Source of the DNA: Mucor racemosus
Lineage: Eukaryota; Mucoromycota; Mucoromycetes; Mucorales; Mucoraceae
Assembly (NCBI GenBank): GCA_027405735.1
Contig: JAPEHQ010000011.1
Span: 248,001 to 312,000 of the forward strand
Reading direction: 5' to 3'
Length of the DNA: 64,000 bases
The position numbers and the translations under genes are program-made. The stretch's first letter is position 1. Every line of letters begins with the position of its first letter. The notes under the pieces are model-generated. The model was given only the letters and a program-made list of their open reading frames with translations. It was not told where the DNA came from and made no database searches. Below are positions 37,893-48,000 of this stretch, in pieces.

Positions 37893-40144
37893 ATCTGCTG
37901 ATCTTTCTTTCATTTTACTGTATACTATTTTTTAATTCACTCAGATCAATCGCTTTTTTTTCTTTTTTTTTTAATTTACTTTTTTTCTGTATTATAATCG
38001 TATTAATCATTAATAATAAATCAACTTATTCCCTAAATCAAAGTTTGTTTTGTCATTATGATTCTCAATATAAAATGACCCTGTTCCAAGAAAAGAAAAC
38101 TTAATTTTAATTGGGAATATCTTTCCCAATGTTTCACAGAAGAAAGGAATATCTGAGTTGAACCCAATTCAAGTTACCTGATTGTGCAACAGCACAACAG
38201 CAACGGGCAACAACATTCAAGGTCAATTATTTATACAGTTTTCCGAGGAGCAAGTAAAGTCTATTTTTATTGACAAATCTGCTGCTTCTTGCGTTGTTGA
38301 GTTTATATTAAAAAACAAAATGTCTTATCGTCATACATACTTGCATATTACAGTCTTTATCAAACCGAGGAAAGCCTGTTTTAGAACAAAAAACATCGAC
38401 TATCACAAAATATGCTTAGTGCGGAATTTATCAAAAAGTAACGGATCAAAAAGTGGTTCGAGTTTTTCTTGTAATGATAATGCATATAATAATAATAATG
38501 TTCACAAGTTATTATTAAGGACCTGCATCATGAAGTTTCAGTTCTTGTGGATCCTACGTGTACGTGCACCTTGTGCATTATCACATATGTACACTACTGC
38601 AGTAATTAATGACGGCTATTATCTAGTATAACAGTCTAGTAATTGAACTGTAATACCTTTTGTATTCTTTTAGAAATGAAGCACAATCTCATCAAGGTGA
38701 TACAGATCTTGTAAAAAAGTTAGAAGGAAATCCTTGTGCAGCAAACCTTATATAACCATTTAAGAAGAAAAGCCGGAGCTGAACACTATATCGATTTTAT
38801 TTGATAATACTTCCATTTTGAATCATGACACAAAACTATATGAATGTCATTTACTTTTATTACATAAACGAATGACAGATTGCAACGGTATGTACGGTAT
38901 ATATATATATATATGTTTACCTAAATAGGTACAAACTAAACATGAATATAAATCTTGCTTATAAGTTAAACGTTTTATATTCAAAAGTAGATGCAACAAG
39001 GTTTTGAGATGGATCGAGAAGGGTCTATATTGAACAACTAGATCTCAAAAATCGTGTTTGCCCTTCAAAATTGTAGCATGGGCCCTTTTTCTATATATAA
39101 ATTCAAAAAAAAAAAAATTTGTGATTATATCTGTGGCACTGTTGAATATACCGAAGCCATTCTTTTGGATAAATGGTGATCAATTTGGCTCAATAAATCA
39201 TTTAAATCAATAAAAGTTGGTCGAAAGCAGTGATGGTACTCTGTTGGCTTGCCTAAATGGGACGGAAGCCCAAATAATTTTTCCATTTGCTTTAATCGAT
39301 TTTAAAAAACGGAACATTCCATGTTTTCAATATTAAATAGCTCAGAAAAAAAAACTTAAACGCACACTTGATATACTACATATTGGCAGTAACTTGATCA
39401 TTTTGTCATATCTTGCATCATGGATACGAAAAAATCCTTCGACTTTCTGACTTTCAAGTTTTAATGCCTCAAGCTGATTTGTATGATCGATAATATCTCA
39501 ACAAACTATTACACTAATACAGAAGGGCTATTACTCAAACTACTGGAATTTCTATTTTTTATAATATAACAGACCATTTTATCATTTGGATTTTTGAAAA
39601 ATCGAAGATTGCCAAGATACGATCATAAAACTGTTTTTATTTCATCTTTTAGTGTTAATTGAGCTCTATTTGAACCATTTCATTTTGTGAATAAAAGATA
39701 ATGGCTTTATTACTCAAATTAAAAATCTTAACAGCCTTGAATAAACCTTGAATTGATCTATCTTTTATTGCAATTTCATAGAATAAAACTTGCTTTTGAC
39801 AGAATAATAAATCAATTTAAAATCTCGCCTGTCAGAGAGACAACATACAGCAAGAGAATTAAAGTATCAATACACAATGATTCAAATATGTCAAAATTTT
39901 AAAAAACAATGTGGCATTGCATCTTAAATTGAAAAATGATCTAAATAGACATTGAATAGTGCTATCTCCCAGCTGTAATCTGTTAATCAGTCGTTATTTT
40001 TGAGTGAGCCGATATCGAAATCGAGCGTTTTTCGACCAATATCAGTTAGTTTCATATTAAACACTTGTGAGAGTATATCTTTAAACATTACTAAATAGAT
40101 ATGGATGGTTTCATTATGTCCCGTGTTTTTAATTATTTTATATT
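37893..40144. other. Intergenic, no gene recognised
   Basis: The first about 120 bases are the UNC93 3' flank, with AATAAA near 38015. The open frame 38182-38631 (plus) has no ATG before codon 50 and no motif I know; it could be a decayed fragment. A (TA)n tract lies near 38899 and an A13 run near 39105. Nothing else seen. Confidence 0.45.
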
Positions 40145-40520
40145 TCACGAAAGACTCAAAAAAAAGTAAAATCCACTGCCTTCTTGAAAACTGGGCCTCA
40201 CTTTCGACCCTTCACTACGGTCGACCTGTGCTGCACAAGATGATTTCGTTGTGCCCAGGTGGGCTGCACAATATAGCCTGAGCTGTTGTACCCACTGAAT
40301 ATGACTAAAAAGATAAAAAGATGCACATGGACACAACAATAAGCCTGTTGTGCAGAATTATAGATTCTCTTCATGTGCATGACATTAGTCCCATGTGTGC
40401 ATAATAGTAGAATTGCTCATAAGCATATCATTATCCCTATTTGTGCATAATAATAAAATCTGATCATGAGCATAATGAGCTGATCATATGGACACAAATT
40501 GGTTTATTCATGAGCATCGT
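40145..40520. repeat. Compositionally odd block rich in GTGCAT/ATGCAC-like words
   Basis: GC content is clearly above the surroundings. Short words GTGCA, TGCACA, CATGAGCAT and their complements recur many times, some forming inverted pairs (GCTGCACAA ... TTGTGCAG). No coding or tRNA fold was found. Possibly an old MITE or the remains of a satellite. Confidence 0.3.
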
Positions 40521-40847
40521 GCCGTCCTCAAAATTCCATTGCTTTTTTTACTGGAATGGGTTTTTAAACTACATTTGCTTTTATTAATATAGATTATATA
40601 TAAACAATACAGTTCAATACGTTGTTGATGTGATAGAGTAATACATGCAAGAGCCAATATATTTACGATTATCATCATTTGTAAATATGTTTATAGCTGT
40701 AATGTTTACAGCAACAATGGTTTTTGCTCGAGCATAAACTTAAATAACACTTACTGCTTAAATTTATATGCAAGTCAAATCTAAGAATATAAATGTTACT
40801 TTATCACTCATACAATTTAAACAAATTAACCTTCTTTAAACTTACTA

Positions 40848-42196
40848 CAGTCGGGGTTACTAATGTTTCATCCATTCCCTATTTTTTCTATTTTTTTTTG
40901 TTATACTTTTCTTTCAAACTCTTTCTTTATTAATAAAACAATGTCCAAAACTTTTGAAATTAACATCAAAAAATTGCAAGACCCAACAGGAACCAAGCAA
41001 GATGTAAAAAAAAATGAAGCTTGGCGCAATTTTTTATTTAAAACAGCTTGGATTTAGCCAATATGACATTTCTACTATGATTGACATAAAGCGTCCTACA
41101 GTCCAAAGTATCATATCCAGAGGAGATCAAACTGGTACTACTTTAACAGGAAAAAGTACTGGAAGGCCATCTACCTTTGATGATTATACACAACGCCATT
41201 TGGAGCGATCAATAAGGAGAGATCCCTTTCAAACATTAGAGACCATTACGGGGCAACTCAGAATGATGGGAAAAAATGTCTCTCGCTCGACAACAAGAAA
41301 ATGGATAAGAAAGTTGGGCTTCAAGTACTATAAACCTGCTGTTAAACCCAAGTTAACAGAGGAACATAAAAAAAATAGACTGGAATGGGCACAATTTCAT
41401 ATCAATTGGTCTAATGAACAATGGAGACAAGTGGTTTGGTCTGATGAGTCAAGATTTCGTATTTGTGGCAATGATGGTACACCATTAGTTCTAAGAAAAC
41501 AAGGTGAAAGGTATGAGAGTTGCCATATATTACGTTCGGTAAAATTTGGTGGTGGTAGTGTGATGGTTTGGTCTTGTTTTTGGGCTGGGGGTTTTGGACC
41601 TTTGGTCTTTATTGACGGAAATATGAATCAAGAATCATATATTGATGTATTGTCGCAACACTACATTCCATGGGTTCAAGACTTACATCAAAATGAAGGT
41701 ACTAATTTTGTGTTTCAGGAGGATAATGCTACCTGTCATACAGGTGCATATGCAAAATGGTGGAAGAGATCACATTCAATGAATGTTATGGAGGACTGGC
41801 CATCACAAAGTCCTGATCTCAACCCCATTGAACATGTTTGGAGCGAGCTCGCTCGTAAATTACGTAGCCGTAAACATCTAATTAATAATACCGAAGACCT
41901 TCGACGGGAACTTCTCGTCGCTTGGGAGAATATTGATGTTGAGTTCGCTGCCAAGTTAATTGAAAGTATGCCCAAAAGATGCAAGGCAATTATAGATAGC
42001 AAGGGAGAAGCAACAAAATATTAGTTTTATTATTTTATTTTTACTTTCAAGTAATAAACATATATATCTTATTTTTGACGAAGTATAGAATTATCAGAGA
42101 CTTGCAATAAAGAGCAAACCAAATTTGAAAATAGGTGTTCATTATATTTTCATTTTCTTAATTTTTTTTTGGATGAAACATTAGTAACCCCGACTG
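40848..42196 (+). mobile_element. Complete Tc1/mariner DNA transposon
   Basis: 1,349 bp with perfect 26-bp terminal inverted repeats (40848-40873 and 42171-42196), outer end CAGTCGGGGT, flanked by TA dinucleotides (40846-40847 and 42197-42198). It encodes one transposase. Perfect repeats and a nearly intact gene indicate recent movement. Confidence 0.95.
41014..42024 (+). CDS. Tc1/mariner transposase, DDE type; N-terminus shifted in a poly(A) run
   Basis: 336 residues from the ATG at 41014. N-terminal helix-turn-helix region (LGFSQYDISTMIDI, RPTVQSIISRG; STGRPSTF link; TTRKWIRKLGFK), then the catalytic core: D in WSDESRF, D in FQEDNATCHT, E in NPIEHVW. Counting from the second Asp gives 35 intervening residues, one more than Tc1, owing to the extra residue in MEDWPSQSPDLNP. 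An ATG at 40941 opens a different frame that reads in-frame into this one if a single A of the nine at 41006-41014 is removed, adding about 24 residues. So the gene either starts at 41014, has a one-base error or mutation, or uses a frameshift. Confidence 0.9.
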   Translation: MKLGAIFYLKQLGFSQYDISTMIDIKRPTVQSIISRGDQTGTTLTGKSTGRPSTFDDYTQRHLERSIRRDPFQTLETITGQLRMMGKNVSRSTTRKWIRKLGFKYYKPAVKPKLTEEHKKNRLEWAQFHINWSNEQWRQVVWSDESRFRICGNDGTPLVLRKQGERYESCHILRSVKFGGGSVMVWSCFWAGGFGPLVFIDGNMNQESYIDVLSQHYIPWVQDLHQNEGTNFVFQEDNATCHTGAYAKWWKRSHSMNVMEDWPSQSPDLNPIEHVWSELARKLRSRKHLINNTEDLRRELLVAWENIDVEFAAKLIESMPKRCKAIIDSKGEATKY

Positions 42197-42198
42197 TA

Positions 42199-42450
42199 TT
42201 TTAGTTTACGATAGTCAGCTGTAAAAAGATTTGTTTTCAAGTTTAAGCTACGATGAAACTATAGTTATTAGATAAGACATTAGATTATTCTTTTTTTTGT
42301 TTCTGCATCATTTGAAATTTTATCATTTTTATGAAACATTTCGTGGGTTTGTAGCCAGTTCTAGTTTTTCATTGAGTAGATATAAATATCTTTGTCTTCG
42401 ATTTGATCTGGTAATCAAGAAATACGTCCAACAATACAGTAGTAAATAAT
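42199..42450. other. Short spacer, nothing recognised
   Basis: AT-rich sequence between the Tc1 element and the inverted-repeat arm. Confidence 0.4.
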
Positions 42451-43628
42451 AATATTTGACCTTAGAATGCGGTTAAATGAAAATATCAGCCTCTAATATA
42501 GACTGCTACCTATATTATTAAAAACATTATTAGTCCCTTATGTTAGCATGCGTATTTAGATAAAAGAAAAAAAATACCAGTTTGATAGTCTGATATGCCT
42601 TATCAAACGACAAACGGTGAATATATCCATGGAATATATATGAAAACAAAAAGAGAGAAGCAACACACGTAGAAAAGGATTTTCAAGGCTTTACATTATT
42701 TAGCGCATTTAAAACCCTGTTAAATTGCACATTTCAGTCAATGTAAAAGCAGCATTACAGTGCATCAACCATAGACTAAATAGAATAGGTAATATCTGTT
42801 ATCATAAGAACATATATTTTTCTACCAGAAAAACCGTCTGTCATATCATACATTCATTACAAAGTTGCAAAAGCGAGCCCATAGAGCAACGCCGTGATTG
42901 AACATAGCAAGATTGAACGGCTAAGTCTCTTATACTATGGTATATCTAAGTTTTAAATAAAAAAGCGATTATTTTAAAAAGACTTTTTTTATATTTAATC
43001 ACGTACGGTCTGAAAATTCAGACTTTGTAGCGGACATTTTCGGGACTCATTTTTATCCTTACCAACACTCATGATTTTGAACAAAAAACAGAAAAATCAA
43101 ATTTTGATACCAAAATCAACGTTTAAATATACTACATTGTGAGAGAAAATTGTAGCCATAGATAATACACACTTTATAAAAGCTTAATATTAAATGTTAA
43201 GTAATGAAATTTTGTACTTTTGTACCAAAAACGGTTTTTTGGTTAAAGAATTTTCATGTAATATTTTGCAATAAAAATGTTTGTTATTTTTTATTGAGAA
43301 AATAGAGCGCTAGATTTTTTATATATGTATATTTTTTGTTTTTATAATTGGTAGTATAATTAACTCTAAATTTGCAAAACCAGAAAAAAAAAATTAAAAA
43401 ATGTCAAAATTGATGATCTGGACAAGAATAATTTTTAAAATTAATGTTCCGCTTATAAGCCTTGTAAGACTTAAAAATAAGAGATTTTATAATACTTCAG
43501 AACTTTTTCAAGAATTTACGATGTTATACCCACTTGATTCAAGCTTATTACTCTAAATCTTTATACATGTTAATATTGTGTGGTAGATTATTTGATGATA
43601 AGATAGTCTTACTTGATAATTATTGCGC
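42451..43628 (+). repeat. Left arm of a large inverted repeat
   Basis: Reverse complement of 51626-52793. Bases 42585-43628 match 51626-52669 with equal length (1,044 bp) and no mismatch seen by eye; the outer about 135 bp match with small gaps and substitutions. No ORF of note. AT-rich with a near-palindrome GTCTGAAAATTCAGAC. Confidence 0.9.
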
Positions 43629-44136
43629 TAGATGTTATGTCAACAACACTCATCGCATTGAACTAAAAAAGGCTGAAAAAGAAGTATCCAAGATGGATAC
43701 TGATAGCGAACGTAAGCAATTTGACAGTAATTATATTAGGAACATGCCTAATAATAATATGAACACTAATGATGTTCTTTATTTACCTGTTATTTTTGAA
43801 ACAAATGCTGGTGCAGTGGAATTACATACTAAAAACGCTTGATAACAATAAAACAACCTAAGTTTCAAATGTCGCTCATAAAATATGATGCCACTTGAAA
43901 TGTGAACAACAATAATAAACAAACGCTTCAATTGAACACAATAACAAACGCATGCTAGAAATATGAAATATCTTTTTAAAACATACATGTCGTGTAGATG
44001 ATAGCACCCTTGATCACGGCATAATCAATTACACAAATGACATATATATCAAAACAGGATTCTATCCAAATCAATAATAATAATAAACAAAGATATCAAT
44101 TTAGTCAACTGTGATTTATCAAAATATGTTTAGGTT
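43629..44136. other. Spacer inside the inverted repeat, left side, with a small ORF
   Basis: The plus-strand frame 43534-43842 crosses from the arm into the spacer and ends at TGA 43840-43842. It includes ELKKAEKEVSKMDTDSERKQF and DVLYLPVIFETNAGAVEL, which look coding-like, but I do not recognise them. AGGTT at 44132-44136 is the left target duplication of the chromovirus. Confidence 0.35.
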
Positions 44137-44794
44137 TGCAATAAAATTGAAGTAATTTTATAAAAATAAAAAATAAAATAAAAAATAAAAGCGTTGATAA
44201 ATACAATTATAGTCTTTCCACGGTTTTATTGCGATTAAAAGAAATCTGAAGAAAAAGAATGATATCTTCATAAAGTATGCTATATTTATAGGAATTGTAA
44301 AATAGTGGATGTTTGTGTGTTGATGCCTATTTTACAGGTGTTCAATCATAATGTCTTTTATTGACATTCTTTTATAAGATACTTGGTTGAGATGTTGATA
44401 CTTTGTTTGATATGATAGAATATCATTAGATGGATGTTGATCTTTCAACATTCCAGTTATAATTTAAAATGCAACTGAGCTTATTTTTATGGGATGTGAT
44501 TCCTTATCTAGAATTACTGCAACTGCGTTTTTATGAGCAGGAGTTTTGGAATATTTTATTAATGCAACATAAGTACAGCTTTATATCATAGGTGTCGTGT
44601 TGTAGAAGGTTGTATTTTGATCAGGAATACTTCCTTTTACAGGCACCAGCAATATAGAGTTTCCTCGTAATGCTTATTGGGATCTGATTGGAACTCAGTC
44701 CTTATGGAGCGAGATTCAGGTACGAATCGAGATCAGTTATTTTTCTAAAATGACAATGGCAACTTTGGTCTATAAAACGTGTCATTTCATTGCA
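44137..44794 (-). repeat. 3' LTR of chromovirus
   Basis: 658 bp, same length as and apparently identical to 50221-50878. Confidence 0.95.
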
Positions 44795-45027
44795 CTCTCC
44801 CCAGTCAAGCTTTTTGTAGTACAAAAAGGTGATTGCATATAGTATGTATAGGATTATTAAGAAATATATTATGCATGCGTAATTGAAATTTGTAGAGTAT
44901 CATCTCGAATAAATATTTAAGGTTATAAAGTTTATATGATGGTACATATATCGTTTATTGGTTAAGTAAAAAATAAAGCTGTCTTTTGTTTTTGTTGTGT
45001 TCCAGCGAAAAAAATAAAATATAACGA

Positions 45028-48000
45028 TTATGCCTTTTTATGTCTTTTGGTATCTTTCTGTTGAGAATTGTTTTGATCATCATTTGATCTTTTTCCAATG
45101 GAGCGATTTGTATTTTTGGTAGTGGAATTATTTTTATTTACCCGTTGTTTTTGTGAGTCTTTAATGCGACGAATCTTTTCCCAATATTTTTTGATGGGTA
45201 GAGGTGTAGAAAATAAATCCTCTGTAATATATTCGTTTTCTCTGTCAGAATAACCTGACCATTTCACGAGATATTCAATCACACCATCTTTTCGGGTACG
45301 ATGATCTCGGATGTCTTCGACTTCAAAATATTCACTTTCTAAAGCGGTTTCATCAATATTGACGAGCTTTAATTCAGATGGAGTATACTCGCGATGGAGC
45401 AATTCATTGGTCTCATCTTTTAATATATAGTTGCCAGCCATAGTACGTCGAACGACAATATAAGGTCCTGCGTATAAAGGAGCTAATTTAGATTGGCGAC
45501 CTTCAGGTAGGCGAACCATGACAGCTGAATCAAAAGGTATATCTTCAAGGATATATCGCTTTTTGTCCAATTTTTTGCTGTATTCTTCCGCTAAGAGTTT
45601 TGTACGTTCTTGAATTGCAGGGAAGACAATGTCATTCATGTATTCGACCCTTTTTTCCAATTCTTCAACGGTCAAGGCTTTACGACCATTTAAATTTAAT
45701 TTTTCGACTTCTCTATTAGTATTGACTTGGCGTGCAAACATCAAACTAAAAGGAGTACTACCAGTTCTTTGTTTAACTTTCATATTAATGACAAGTTGAC
45801 AGATAGCAAGACGATCATCCCAATTATGGGTATCGTTTCCACACATTTTTCTTAAGGTTTGTGTAACATTTTTCACAGCGTTTTCGCAGCTGCCGTTTGA
45901 TTGTTTATAATAAGGTAATGAATAATTGTGTTTGATGGATAAGGTCTTTGCAAAGTGGTTCATCAACATGCACCGAAATTCTTTTCCATTATCCGTTAAC
46001 TGTACGGACAAGGCTACGCCATAGTCCCCGAAAATATTCAAAATTGCTTGTGCTATCGTACTACTATTTTTGTTTGGAAGTGCACGAACGATTACATAAC
46101 GTGTGCATAGGTCAATCATAACTAAAACATAGATATTCCCTTTATCTGTGGCAGGCAATGGTCCTAAAAGATCAAAGGCACAGAAATCCATTGCGTCAAA
46201 ACTGACGATGCTTTTTGCAGGGTTAAATCCTTTTCTGGTAATGTTATGTTGAGCACATTCACGACAAGATTTTAAAATTTCTTTACAATCTGAATAGATA
46301 GATGTCCAGTGCAAGCCATGATATGTATGGATATGGTCAATAACAGAGGCTTCACCAAAATGACCCAACTCATGAGCATCTTTTATTATTTGTGCACGTT
46401 CTTTTACGGGAGGACACACATAATCAGTGGTTTTAGATTTGAATTCCTTGCTATTTAATTTGATAGCTAGTACATTTAGATTCACATCTTGAGCATAGAA
46501 AGTTGTTTCTTTAACTAACTCTTTTTTATTATTGGATGCTCTTTTAATTAAAATGAGTTTTTGTAATTTCTTGATTTGTCTATCATTTTCATTTTCTAAT
46601 AGCTTGTCCTCTTCAATTGGAGGATAAATGCGAGACAAAGCATCACATAATACATTGTTTATTCCTTTGACATGCGAAATAGTAAAGCTATATTCTCCAA
46701 GAATTTCCAAGTAACTTTGTAATGTGCTATTTAGACCAGTCGAAGTAAACATGAAAGTTAAAGCCAAATGATCAGTTAACACTTCAATGTTTGGATGACC
46801 CCACAATACTGATTTGAATTTCACAAAACCAAATACGATTGCAGCGCATTCTCGACGATTGGTTGACCAATTACGTTCAGCTTGATTCAAAGATTTACTC
46901 ACAAAACCAATATGTTTAATACGACCTAAGGGGTCTTTTTGATATAAACAAGCGGCAATTCCATATACGGAAGCATCTCCTTGCAAGTACATTTTTTCGT
47001 TTAGGTTTGGAGCATGAAGTATTTGATTTGATTGCAAAATTTGTTTTATCGCATTGAAGCGATCAGTATGTAATTGTGTCCAATTATTTTTTACATCTTT
47101 GTCATTTCGTAATTTATCAATGGGTTCTGCAACTTTAGAAAGCATTGGGCAATAATCTCTTAAATGACTAATTACCCCCATAATACTTCTAACTTGTTTA
47201 GCTGTTTTGGGAATTTGCCATGTGTCGATATTAGATAATCGTCTCATGTCAATCTTTTGTATACCTGGTCCAACTACAAATCCTAATAAAAAGACAGAAG
47301 TTTGAAACCATGCACATTTAGCCACGTTAATCCGTAAATTCACGTTTGTTAGCCTATTTATAACTAGATTGATCAATATGATATGGCTTTTTATATCTCT
47401 AGAGTATAAGACTACATCATCAATATAGTGCTCTACTCCACCATAAACAATTGGGTGATTGAGATCATTTGTTATCTTTGCAGGACCCTTAATTTTTAAT
47501 TGATTTAGTTTTTCCATTTCATAATGTAGTTCTTGTTGAATTCCCTCCAATAATATGGACATATTTTTAACAAACAATGAACTCATAAATTTTAAACCGA
47601 AAGGTGCTCGAGACCATCTATAATAAAGTCCATTATGACTAAATATTAAGGCATTTCTCGACTCAACATTTACACCATAGGAATAGTATGCCTGGTGTAA
47701 GTCAATTTTACTTATTATACGTGCATTAGCCGACACTCTTTCGAAAATTTCATGAATTTTTGGCACAGCAAGGTTTTCATGGTAATTGTCATCAATTGCC
47801 GCATTAATTTTTCGCAAATCACAGCAAATACGCAATTTCGTAACATTGTTATTTTCATCCTTCTTTCCTACAGCAAGTAAGGGCGAATGAAATACAGAAG
47901 AAGGTTTGCACCTTTCCACAATTTTGTTCTCTAACCATTCCTTGATTTGTTTATCAATTTCTTTGTAAGCATTTATTGCTAAGGGATATTGTCGTACATA

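Noticed and set aside
38182..38631. 149-codon plus-strand ORF
   Set aside because: No ATG in its first third, no introns or motifs, and composition like the intergenic DNA.
40145..40380. Possible tRNA or small RNA gene in the GC-richer block
   Set aside because: No cloverleaf or A/B boxes could be formed; only short repeated words.
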